In this document: piece by piece, positions 55,083-64,000 of the stretch
How the letters are laid out: each line of letters starts with the position of its first letter
Position numbering within the stretch: the first letter of the stretch is position 1
Origin: Heloderma charlesbogerti
Taxonomy: Eukaryota > Chordata > Lepidosauria > Squamata > Helodermatidae
Direction of reading: 5' to 3'
Length of the DNA stretch: 64,000 bases
Assembly: GCA_026122225.1 (NCBI GenBank)
Contig: JANEZZ010001513.1
Location: 3,128,001 to 3,192,000, forward strand
Notes under the pieces: generated by a model
Database searches by the model: none
Seen by the model: the letters and a program-made list of their open reading frames with translations, nothing else
What the model was told of the DNA's origin: nothing
Translations under genes and position numbers: made by a program

Positions 55083-56457
55083 TTGTTAGTGAGATTCCTT
55101 ATCTTATAAGCTTAATTCAGCATGATACACTGACTGCTGTTTCAGTATGAACAGTTGTCATTTTAATATCATCCTTTTTGTTGGTCGTGAGACAATGAAC
55201 CTGCCTGTTCCCCCTCCCCCTCATCTCACTCTTCTGCAAGTGCCGTGTTATTAGTACACAGGACTAGGCATGTTCTTCTTTATTAAACAGAGCATTTTAA
55301 AGTTCATTTGACCATTACATCAATGTTAGATGCCTCACAGAATTTACTGATAACACAGATTACCCACCAGACCATCAGATGTGTTGTCAGTTTAAGGAAG
55401 TACTTACATGTTTGTTTGAGTGATTTTATTTTTTTACCTCTATAATATATGGTCTATTTTAATTATTGTTTTTCTTCTTTAGAAATCTGGTATTTTTACT
55501 TTTCTTTTAAAACCTGTATCTTCATGTTATTCTATTTAGCAGTTGTATTCAGCCATAAAAGGCCACTTGATATCAGAAAACTCATACAGATTTTCTTAAT
55601 AATGCCTTTTAAGTAATCTGCCCTTTGTTAATGGTTTTTAAAAAAACACACCATGCCATACACCAGGAATCAAAATTAGCATCTAAATGAGGATGTTTTA
55701 AACACATGCCTAGGGGTTGCAGTTTTCACCTTTTTTATAGTTTGCCATGTTAAATTATGTAAAATAGAAATGGTATTTTAGTATTTAATGAGCTAATGTA
55801 GCCCTATCAAGTTTTCTTTCCTTTTTATTTTATTTTTTAAAAAGCAGAGTCTGTATTTTCAAGTATAGAAAATGGATATGTAATAATAATAATGATGATG
55901 ATGATGAAGAAGAAAAGACAAACTACACCGTATCCTTCAGCAGACAATATAACTTTGTAAAACATTATGGAACTATTTGGTTGAAGTTTCAGCTGAAACA
56001 GAAATTTGCTTTGGTGTTAATCATTTACTTGCAGTACATTAAAAGAAGCCATTTTTAATATTTAATTTCAGAAAATGAGTGTTTATTACCATGGAATTAC
56101 CCCTCAATTGAATTAAGATTAAGATTAACAAAATGTGTATAATATACAGATGGCAAATAAAATTCAGAAATGAGAGGGTTACATGCTGACAATGAAAGTG
56201 ATCAGAGAGATATAGAAAAGTAAAGGATGCCATCGGTATTTAAAGATCATTGGAATGGGACACACACACACGTTATGGTACCCTGATCCTGCACACATTT
56301 CTTGGAAGTAACTTCCATTGAAAACAATGGAATTCACTTTCCAGGTTTTTTGTTTTAATTACATTTAAACATCTAATGGATTTTGTAAAACAACAACAAC
56401 CAACCACCTTATTTTATCGCCATGGAATTTTCTTCATTAACTACATCACGTGTATAA
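55081..56457. other. Unassigned AT-rich sequence
   Basis: Largely repeat-free. GATGATGATGATG triplets at 55892-55906 and a palindromic-repeat half at 56278-56340 (TTCCATTGAAAACAATGGAA). No gene recognised. Confidence 0.4.
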
Positions 56458-56560
56458 TTTCTGGGGGGTGAAGATGTTACTAGCCATGTTAGTCTGTCGC
56501 AGCAAAAACAAGAAAAAGGCTGCAAGCTTTCTTCCCATTATGCTCTTTTTGTGGATCCAG
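56458..56560 (+). repeat. Dispersed retroelement fragment
   Basis: GTTACTAGCCATGTTAGTCT and GGCTGCAAGCTTTC belong to the same family as 48838 onward and 23585-23690. Confidence 0.45.
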
Positions 56561-56604
56561 ATATTTAATTGTACTTATCACATATTCTACTTATTCCTTG
56601 AGTA

Positions 56605-56945
56605 AAAAGCCTTGTCCGATGTGGCAGCCCAGTTGTGGAATGCCCTGTCTCTAGAGAGACTTACCTAGAACCTAGTTGTGGTCTTTTCAGTGCCAGGTGA
56701 AGACCTTTTTATTCTCCCAGATATTTTAGTTCTTCACTTTTTATTGTTTTAAATCTGTTATTGTATTTTTAGAACTTGACACTGCTGTTAGTTTTTTACT
56801 TTGGTTTTTTACTGTAGTTTAAATTTTTTAAGTATTTATATTATGTTTTATCATGTTGTTGGGGTTTTAACTGTTGTGAACTACCTAGAGAGCTTCAGCT
56901 ATTGGGCAGTATAGAAATGTAATAAATGAAGAAATTAATAAAAAG
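56605..56945 (+). mobile_element. L2-like LINE 3' end
   Basis: GTGGAATGCCCTGTCTCTAG (last coding part), CAGGTGAAGACCTTTTTATT, a T-rich untranslated region, and the end AGAGCTTCAGCTATTGGGCA with GTATAGAAATGTAATAAATG. Confidence 0.8.
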
Positions 56946-57527
56946 CATGGAGAATGCAGAGTTGTCGTGTGTGGTTTAAGGACATCATATGCAATTGTTT
57001 TGTGTATATGCCTAATGTAAACCAGGTGTTTTAACATTTTTTTAAAAAATAAAGCATATTCTTCCTGTCCTAGTTTTAGGAGAACAGAAGTGGTTACTTT
57101 GAATTGCTGTATGCCTTGCTCATTTAATTATTTCTCCTGGCGAGCTGGAAACTGTTGTGGGATCCTCCAATATAACATGGAAACTTCATGAAAGTCGCCC
57201 TATCCACTTCTGGAATATTTAAGTGGAATAGTTAAATGACATCACCTGTCCCTGGACTTTGTCAAGCAACAAAAGAGCTTTCCTCAGCCAGTCTCACATC
57301 CCAGGAAGTTTCCCATTGCCCCTTCCCTTCAGGTCTACTTCATGTCTTTGAAGGTTGATTCAACATTGCAGCTTCTACCATCAAAACCTCATCAGAGCAA
57401 CTCAAGGCTGGTTCGGAGGTGAGGCTGCCAGGTCATCTGCTACAGAGGAACTCAAAATGCTGGTTGTCTTCTGGGAGTTGGGCTGGAGCCCTTTCCTTGA
57501 GTTGCTGCATCTCTATAGACAATGGTG
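56946..57527. other. Unassigned sequence
   Basis: No gene or repeat recognised. Confidence 0.35.
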
Positions 57528-57707
57528 TTAGAGGGCATCGTGTAGCAGCTAAGAGATGAGTGCCAAATCAAGACATTTCGAGTTTGACTCTTGCCTCTGC
57601 TATGAATTCATTAGGTCAATTTAGGTGAACCACCCACTCTCTCTTTCTCAGTCTCAGTTCCCCACCTGTAATATGGGGATAATAGTGTTTATCCACCTTA
57701 CACGGTT

Positions 57708-58789
57708 AGAATCACAGAATCATAGAACAGTAGGGTTGGAAGGGGCCTACAAGGCCATCGAGTCCAACCCCCTGCTCAATGCAGGAATCCAAGTCAGAGC
57801 ATCCCTGACAGATGGCTGTCCAGCCTCGTCTTGAAGGCCTCCAGTGTGGGAGAGTCCACCACCTCCCCAGGTAATTGGTTCCATTGTTGTATTGCTCTAA
57901 CAGTCAGGAAGTTTTTCCTGATGTTCAGCCGGAATCTGGCTTCCTGTAACTTGAGCCCAAGATTCCGTGTCCTGCACTCTGGGATGATCAAGAAGAGATG
58001 CTGGCCTTCCTCTCTGTGACAACCTTTCAAGTACTTGAAGAGCGCTATCATATCTCCCCTCAGTCTTCTCTTCTCAAGGCTAAACATGGCCAGTTCTTTC
58101 AGTCTCCCTTCATAGGGCTTTGTTTCCAGTCCCCTGATCATCTTTGTTGCCCTCCTCTGGACCCTCTCCAGTTTGCATCCTTCTTAAAGTGTGGTGCCCA
58201 GAGCTGGACACAGTACTCCAGATGAGGCCTAACCAGTGACAAGTAGAGGGGAACTAGTACTTCCCAGGATTTGGAAGCTATGCTTCTATGAATGCAGCCC
58301 AAAAAAGCATTTGCCCTTTTTGCAGCCACATCCCATTGTTGGCTCATATTCAGCTTGTGATCGACAACAATTCCAAGATCCTTCTCGCTTGTCGTGTTGT
58401 TGAGCCACGTATCCCCCATCTTGTAACTGTGCCTTTGGTTTCTTTTTCCTAGGTGCAGAACTTGGCATTTATCCCTATTAAATGTCATTCTGTTGTTTTC
58501 TGCCCAGCGTTCCAGTCTATCCAGATCACTTTGAATTTTGTTTCTGTCTTCCAAAGTATTAGCTATCCCTCCCAATTTTGTGTGATCTGCAAATTTGATC
58601 AGCATTCCCTGCACCTCCTTCTCCAAGTCATTAATAAAAATGTTGAAGAACACTGGGCCCAGGACTGAGCCCTGCGGTACCCCACTCGTTACCTCTCCCC
58701 AGTTTGAGAAGGTCCCATTGATAAGCACTCTTTGGGTCTGATTCTGTAGCCAGAATCGATTCTGTAGCCAGAATCTGGTTCTTATAAGG
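57708..58789 (-). mobile_element. CR1 LINE, antisense, inside a MIR
   Basis: The 3' terminus, as complement, is AGAATCACAGAATCATAGAA at 57708. It covers the untranslated region and the C-terminal half of the coding region. GATTCTGTAGCCAGAATC is tandemly duplicated near 58739-58773 at its 5' end. It disrupts the SINE. Confidence 0.92.
57794..58789 (-). pseudogene. CR1 reverse transcriptase remnant
   Basis: From the 5' side: NQTQRVLINGTFSNWGEV, VPQGSVLGPVFFNIFINDL (motif B), LIKFADHTKLGGIAN (motif C with His in place of the second Asp), LDRLERWAENNRMTFNRDKC, LHLGKRNQRHSYKMGD, LVRPHLEYCVQLWAPHFKKD. After a frameshift near 58140 it continues [32 protein letters not shown] and WNQLPGEVVDSPTLEAFKTR. 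Motif A and the endonuclease are missing. The reading frame is otherwise open, so it is younger than 18548-19660. The His is shared between the two copies. Confidence 0.9.
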
Positions 58790-58850
58790 ACTGCAACAAG
58801 ATAATGGGTGTGAACCACTTTGCTTATGTTGAGGTGCTATATACTCATTT

Positions 58851-59097
58851 CATTGGGTGAGGTCCAACATCTATCTTCTGTGGATGGAAGGGCCATGTCC
58901 ATGGAAGTTACCTCCACCTGATGTTGAGGATCATTTCTCACCCCCAGCACTACAGCTCACTCAATTCAGCAGGATTTCCTGACTCTCTGTGTAACATTTT
59001 CAGGGGGCTGGAGGTGTTGCTGTGGGGAGGAAGGGGAGGGGAAGTCCACTTCCGCCAGCCCAACTGCATGTGCCTAAGTGTGGATCCAACCCATTAT
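58851..59097. other. Unassigned sequence
   Basis: Nothing recognised. Confidence 0.3.
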
Positions 59098-59300
59098 TAT
59101 TAGGGGAGGGGATATAACCCGTGGTAGAGGCCCCTCGTGCTTTGCACTTAGAAGGCCTCAGGTTCAGTCCCTGTCATCTCCAGTTAAAAGAATCAAGGAG
59201 AAGGTGATGGGAAAAACCTCTAGAGAGCCACTGATACAGCACTAGTGTGGAAGAACCAATGGTCTGACACAGCAGTTTGATAAGGCTTCATATGATCTTG
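59098..59300 (+). mobile_element. tRNA-derived SINE
   Basis: CCCGTGGTAGAGGCCCC (degenerate A-box), CAGGTTCAGTCCCTGTCATC (B-box), AGAGAGCCACTGATACAGC, ATGGTCTGACACAGCAG and GGCTTCATATGATC at the 3' end. Same family as 53388-53635. Confidence 0.78.
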
Positions 59301-60285
59301 TTTGTTCAGTCATGGCTTTCCTTGAGCTCAAGCAGCTTTACTCCCTCTTTGCCTGGTTCTCCCACTCCCCACAATAATGGTCCCCTGCTCTTTCATATCC
59401 CTCTATAAACTTTATTGCCCTGTTGACAGGTATTTTGTGTCTCAAAGTACCTATTGCATTCAGCTCACAGACTCCGCTCCTTGCTTTGCCCTGCCCATTT
59501 CTGTTCCAATCCCAAGCTTCTACTGGCCTTTGGTGGTTCCTCCTCAGCCCCACCTTTTCTGCTGCCTGCTTCTCTCTCAGCATTTGCCTCAGTGGCCTTT
59601 CGAGAACCGAACCGACCTCAGCTTGCTTCTCTGATCTACTATTTTGCTTCGCCCAATTTTGTCAGATGCCTTGGCCCAAACAGCTTGCCTGCAGGGGACA
59701 GGTGGGGGCCGGGGGGAGGCCTACCTTTGCAATGATCCCCTGGGCAAGAAATCACCTTTAAATGTAAACCTTGGATGAAATCCTTGACTCTCCTATTTAT
59801 TGGATGCACACAGTTGGGCATCCAATTGGAGTTATTTGTGCCTTTCCTAATCTGCACCTTGTGACTGCTCATGTTCAGCCCTGCTGAAGACCACCTCCAT
59901 GAAAGATCTTCCTTCCTTAACTGTTGCCATCTGAAGCCATTCTAGTAGGAGGTACTAAGGGAGAAGAGAGGGGGAAGCATGGCCATTCCACCAGCTCCGC
60001 TGAGAGACTTAACTTTTCCCTCTTCCATCCTCATTCCTTTTTCCTTGTATGTCTTGTCTTTTTAGTTCTTAAGCCTGTGGATATATTGGTATGTGTGCAG
60101 AGCCCCTTCTGATGAGCTGTCAGCAAACAAATATTGGGGATGGTCACTGGGTGCATGGCGCACCTCCCAAGTTCTTGTAGCATGTGTGTGAGGGAGAGGG
60201 GTTGTCTTGAATCCACCTGATGTGCAGAGTGAACACACGAAGAAAGGCCAGGATTGCATGTAGTGGCCCCGCCCTCAACCTGCAC
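59301..60285. other. Unassigned sequence
   Basis: Overlapping open frames at 59377-59761 (both strands) are C/T-rich and have no domain. No repeat recognised. Confidence 0.4.
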
Positions 60286-60411
60286 ACATTGGGTTGGATC
60301 CAAAGGTCCCCTTCCTATGATGGAAGGAGGCTTCCTCTAATAGAAGGGCTTCCATTGAAGGAATCTGCCTTCCATTTTACAGAAGGGAACCTTTGGATCA
60401 AAACCATTCAA
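60286..60411. repeat. ~125-bp palindrome
   Basis: GGATCCAAAGGTCCCCTTC pairs with GAAGGGAACCTTTGGATC, and GATGGAAGGAGGCTTCC, TAGAAGGGCTTCCATT and GGAATCTGCCTTCCATTT form nested smaller stems. Likely a short MITE. Confidence 0.6.
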
Positions 60412-60949
60412 GAGAACATGTGAACAAACTGTGTGTAGGCTCTGTTGGACAGTTTGGACATCCATGTAAGGTATACTGAATACATGTAGGATGGGGGCAG
60501 GGGCAGCAAGTATGGTCTTGAAAATTTTCCATGTTTTCACTGTACATACCACGTCATGTGAATAGGTTACTGTAATCTGCATTTCCATCAACTTCTTGAG
60601 ATGACTAGTTTATTGTAAGTACAGTTCTGTCTGATTCCACTCCAATTAGCCTGCCGTACCTACAATGGTCATGTGAGTTTCTCTGCACCATCTGACATAT
60701 TTAATGATTTCTACTGCCACAACAACAGTGACAATTATATCTGTTGCTGCCGCCCAGCAGTACAGTTCATAGGTGTGTGTGTGTGTGTGTGTGTTTCCTT
60801 TGGCTCACTTACAGGTCGCTGAGGACAGCACTGCAGCACCAGGGACACCAGAGAACTAGATAGAAGCTTTAACCTCATGTTTTTCCTGCATTTCTCCTGT
60901 TGTGTGTTCCTTGTGGGACTTCCCAGAAGTAGTTGGTTGCCCACTGTGC
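60412..60949. other. Unassigned; (GT)n at 60773-60793
   Basis: A GT dinucleotide run of ten units. Nothing else recognised. Confidence 0.4.
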
Positions 60950-61012
60950 AAACAGAATGCTGGACTAGATAGGCCTTTGGTCTGATCCAGCACAACTCTT
61001 ACCTATTCTTTA
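60950..61012 (+). mobile_element. CR1/L3-like LINE 3' end
   Basis: GAATGCTGGACTAGATAGGC and TTTGGTCTGATCCAGCA match the sense form of the fragment at 4778-5035. Confidence 0.6.
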
Positions 61013-61555
61013 CTATTTCCTCAATTATTTTCTCTTCATTTCCTTTTGTTGTTGTTTCAGTAGACTTTTTTTTTAAAGAATCATCACAAATTAGATATAG
61101 TAGAAAAAAGTTTCCCACCATTACTCGTCCAATAGTACTTGCTTGATGGAGGATGTGAAAAAAGGGAATTAGATCATAATCACATTTTCCAAATTACTGG
61201 CCTTCTGTAATAATTCAACATTAAGAAGTGTAAACTCTTGCTAGCTGACATGTGACAAAATAACAGAGATTGTTTGTTTTTCAAGCAAACCTAATTGTAT
61301 ATTCTGAGGATTTTCTGGACTGAAAGTATTTTCCCCAGCAAATACTGGGCAGATTGAACAGAATTTTTGAATTTGATTGCAACTACTAAGATATAACGCA
61401 TAGACACACAGAGACACACACACACAAACACTTCAGAATAGATATCCATTTCCTGAGACATCATTAACAATTTTGCATGGGGTTATTTCACTGACATCAG
61501 TTATGTTTTAGCTTTTTTACTAGTAACTACATAAAACCATACATACATCCTACTT
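61013..61555. other. Unassigned sequence
   Basis: AT-rich; short (CA)n at 61410-61425. No gene recognised. Confidence 0.35.
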
Positions 61556-61682
61556 AGTGAGCTTCGGCTATTGGGTGGTATAGAAATGAAAATAAATAAA
61601 TAAATAAATTAGAGTAAACTCATTTAAATGAATAGGACTTATGTTTGTCCATTAATTTCAGTGGGTCTACTCGAAGTAGCAC
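61556..61682 (+). mobile_element. L2-like tail followed by a palindromic-repeat half
   Basis: GTGAGCTTCGGCTATTGGGT with GGTATAGAAATG and an AAATAAATAAAT tail (to about 61609). Then ATGAATAGGACTTATG and CAGTGGGTCTACTCGAAGTA of the ~90-bp palindromic family. Confidence 0.6.
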
Positions 61683-61935
61683 ACATGTTAGATTTTACCC
61701 ACTGTGTTTATCTTGTCTGGTGAAAAGTAACCCCACCCCCACCCCCAAACCATTTCGTTGTCCATTAAAAGGATATTTATATTGCAAAACACCCTCATGT
61801 AGTCTCCTGGAAGAACCTGTCTCTCTGTAGGGATTTTGGCAGTCATAAAAATCATTGAGGAGGGGTAAAACCTTTTTCCACCAAAACTAACAGGGTTCTC
61901 TGAGAAAGGTTTCTATCATGGAAAGGGCCCAAGAG
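61683..61935. other. Unassigned sequence
   Basis: Nothing recognised. Confidence 0.3.
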
Positions 61936-62115
61936 TAGAGATGGGGGACAAATCTGTTCAGTTCACATTTTAATTCAACTTAAATTACATGTCACATTTT
62001 CAGACCAAAAATATTATCCTTCAAAAACTGCCCTTCTCTGAATTTTGTAATGGAATTCTCCAATCAATACATATATTAGTGAAAATAATGTTTAAAATAC
62101 ATTGTATTAGGAAAT

Positions 62116-62925
62116 TCATCATGAGAAATGCCGGGTTGGATGAATCACAGGTCAGAATTAAGATTGCTGGGAGAATTATCAACAACCTCAGATACACAGA
62201 CAATACTACCCTAATGGCAGAAAGCGAAGAGGATCTAAAGAGCCTCTTGTTGAGGGTGAAAGTGCAGAGTGCAAAAGCTGGTTTGAAACTCAACATTAAA
62301 AAAACTAAGATCATGGCATCTGGCCCCATCACTTTCTGGCATATAGAAGGGCAAGAAATGGAAGCAGTGACAGATTTTATTTTCTTGGGCTCCAAGATCA
62401 CTGCAGACGGTGACTGTAGCCATGACATTAAAAGATGCTTGCTCCTTGGGAGGAAAGCTATGGCAAACCTAGACAGCAAAGTAAGAAGCAGAGAGACATC
62501 ACCTTGCCAACAAAGGTCCATCTAATCAAAGCTATGGTTTTCCCAGTAGTAATGTATGGCTGTGAGAGCTGGACTTTAAGGAAGGCTGAGCGCCGAAGAA
62601 TTGATGCTTTCGAACTGTGGTGCTGGAGAAGACTCTTACGAGTCCCCTGGACTGCAAGGAGGTCCAATCAGTCAATTCTAAAGGAAATCAACCCTGACTG
62701 CTCATTGGAAGGACAGATACTGAAGCTGAAGCTCAAATATTTTGGCCACATAATGCGCAGAGAAAATTCCCTGGAAAAGACCCTGATGCTGGGAAAGATT
62801 GAAGGCAAAAGCAGAAGGGGACGGCAGAGGATGAGATGGCTAGATAGCATCACCGATGCAATGAATATGAATTTGAGCACACTCCGGGAAGGAGCGGAGG
62901 ACACAGGAAGGCCTGGCATGCTGTA
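62116..62925 (+). pseudogene. BovB reverse transcriptase remnant
   Basis: MRNAGLDESQVRIKIAG, NNLRYTDNTTLMAESEEDL (motif C, YADD changed to YTDN), AGLKLNIKKTKIMASG and FLGSKITADGDCSHDIKR. An extra two bases near 62493 (AGAGAGAC) shift the frame, after which RDITLPTKVHLIKAMVFPVV, GCESWTLRKAERRRIDAFEL and LKYFGHIMRRENSLEKTLML follow. The Arg codon that is a stop in the 31305 copy is CGA here. Endonuclease and motifs A and B are absent. Confidence 0.9.
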
Positions 62926-62980
62926 GTCCATGGAGTCACGAAGAGTCGGACACGACTGAACGACTGAATAACAACAGTCG
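62116..62980 (+). mobile_element. BovB LINE, 5'-truncated, nested in a hAT MITE
   Basis: It runs from the reverse transcriptase to the 3' end (GTCGGACACGACTGAACGAC). The flanks TTGTATTAGGAAAT (62102-62115) and TTGTTATTAGGGAAT (62981-62995) are an imperfect target duplication of MITE sequence. Confidence 0.9.
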
Positions 62981-63289
62981 TTGTTATTAGGGAATTGCTG
63001 CAGAAACGTGTTTGTTAGGCAAAATTGCCTTAAAAAAGGCCTATATTAAGAAATGCACAGAAAAATACATACAGATTTTCATATGAACACTTCTAAGAAT
63101 TCTCAAAGTGTGGGACAAATCAAACCTAAGATTGGAAACTTTTTTCCAATTTCTGGACAAACTGAATTTAAGATTGAAAAAATGAAAAAAAAATGAAATT
63201 GACAGATTTGTCCTGCTCTATAATCATAAGACATGCTGATATCAACACCTGGAATCTATCTCAGAAGCTGGTGTTAAACCCTGGAACCT

Positions 63290-63500
63290 GACAGTGCAAT
63301 CCTGTACATGTCTACTCAGAAGTAAGTCCCATTGAGTTCTATACCCACCCAGGTAGGCAGTTATAGAATTGCAGCCTAACAAAGCCTGTCTAAAGAGGGT
63401 CAGACTGGTATGCTGTGATCCTATACCCACATTCCTGGGAGTAAGCCCCAATTGAACTCAAAGGGACTTACTTCTGGGTAGACATGCATAGAATTGCACT
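63290..63500. repeat. Two adjacent copies of the ~90-bp palindromic repeat
   Basis: 63290-63388 (CAATCCTGTACATGTCTACT, AGTAAGTCCCATTGAGTTC) and 63412-63503 (GATCCTATACCCACATTCC, GACTTACTTCTGGGTAGACA) are in opposite orientation relative to one another. Confidence 0.65.
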
Positions 63501-64000
63501 GTGTGTAGGCTGTGTGGTAAGGAGAATACTTCTGAGCATGTGTAAAATGTTTTCTCCTCACCACTTAGCAGTCAATTCAATTCCCATGCATCCAGGGCAA
63601 AAAAATCTGTTCTTCTGAGTTGGATGGCATGTTCCCCTGCAGGCCTAAGCCACAATATCTTTCCTTTTCCAAATTAAAAGGCTGAGTTAATATGCTAGGT
63701 TAATACAAGTTAATAAACCAGTATTTACATTCCTAACCAAAGATGAGCTGATTGAAAATGTTGTGTAGACTGTACAGGGAATAGGGATATAGGAGTAGGT
63801 TTATGGAGTAACTGATTTGGGGGGGGGGATTGAACAGAGCGCTTTAGAAGTGAGCAGCTTCTTCCAGTCTTAAGTGGCCCCTCCAGTGAGTTTCTTCTTC
63901 AGATTGCTTTGATATGTGTAAAAGTAAACATGCTTTGAGATGCTGTGCTAACTAAATCAGACTTTGTGTCAGTGAGGGATTTCAACCTTTTGCGACTTTG
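63501..64000. other. Unassigned sequence
   Basis: G9 run near 63820. No gene or repeat recognised up to the window edge. Confidence 0.35.

Larger units (their letters stand above)
57528..58850 (+). mobile_element. MIR SINE split by a CR1 insertion
   Basis: 57528-57707 reads as a diverged MIR: GGCATCGTGTAGCAGCTAAG, GAGTTTGACTCTTGCC (B-box region), CAGTTCCCCACCTGTAATAT and CCACCTTACACGGTT. The rest, GGACTGCAACAAGATAATGG and GAGGTGCTATATA, resumes at about 58791 after the CR1. The coordinates include the inserted CR1. Confidence 0.65.
61936..63220. mobile_element. hAT-like MITE interrupted by BovB
   Basis: Ends TAGAGATGGGGGACAAATCT and GACAGATTTGTCCTGCTCTA are inverted. With BovB removed the element is about 420 bp and aligns with 46337-46767 (same subtype). 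Flanking 8-mers do not match. Confidence 0.7.

Overview
The window looks like non-coding, repeat-dense nuclear DNA from a squamate reptile, most likely a lizard. The reasons are the combination of BovB (RTE-clade) LINEs, CR1 LINEs ending in the ATTCTATG octamer, L2 LINEs, MIR-type CORE-SINEs, a second tRNA-derived SINE family and very many short palindromic DNA transposons. The species cannot be fixed from the sequence. I find no host protein-coding exon, tRNA, rRNA or CRISPR array. Every long reading frame that carries a recognisable domain is a piece of a LINE reverse transcriptase or endonuclease; the remaining long frames are antisense shadows or frames running through palindromes.

Layout. 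0-10 kb: a 706-bp foldback hAT element with a perfect 8-bp target duplication (556-1261), a 5'-truncated L2 with reverse transcriptase (2.0-3.3 kb), several MITEs, a hairpin cluster at 7.1-7.5 kb and a MITE split by an L2-like fragment (8.9-9.4 kb). 10-24 kb: microsatellites, hAT MITEs (13384-13518 has a perfect 8-bp duplication), a 114-bp BovB tail with a perfect 14-bp duplication, and a CR1 copy at 18.5-19.8 kb. 24-31 kb: an antisense L2, an element with nearly identical ~96-bp terminal inverted repeats (26634-27221), and SINEs. 31.3-34.1 kb: a 2.8-kb BovB with endonuclease and reverse transcriptase, broken by one frameshift and one CpG-type stop. 34-47 kb: nested hAT elements, a possible LTR at 40.4-41.1 kb, and two foldback elements at 44.3-45.2 kb. 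47-53 kb: MITEs and SINEs, a ~450-bp inverted repeat at 50.9-51.3 kb, and the most striking object, a 975-bp element (51723-52697) whose core is a 470-bp palindrome built from nine hairpins. 53-57.5 kb: the quietest part, mostly unique, with possible conserved non-coding sequence at 54.0-54.4 kb. 57.5-64 kb: a MIR SINE split by an antisense CR1, more SINEs, and a hAT element split by a second BovB.

How the parts relate. The autonomous-type elements are the LINEs, which supplied the endonuclease and reverse transcriptase used by themselves and, as known for such families, by SINEs sharing their tails. The DNA elements carry no transposase and would have needed one in trans. Several share TAGGGATG-type ends (the Ac-like hAT signature) and 8-bp duplications, yet have unrelated interiors that are repeatedly palindromic. 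This recurring architecture (common ends, subterminal hairpin, palindromic core) is the main candidate for something not well described.
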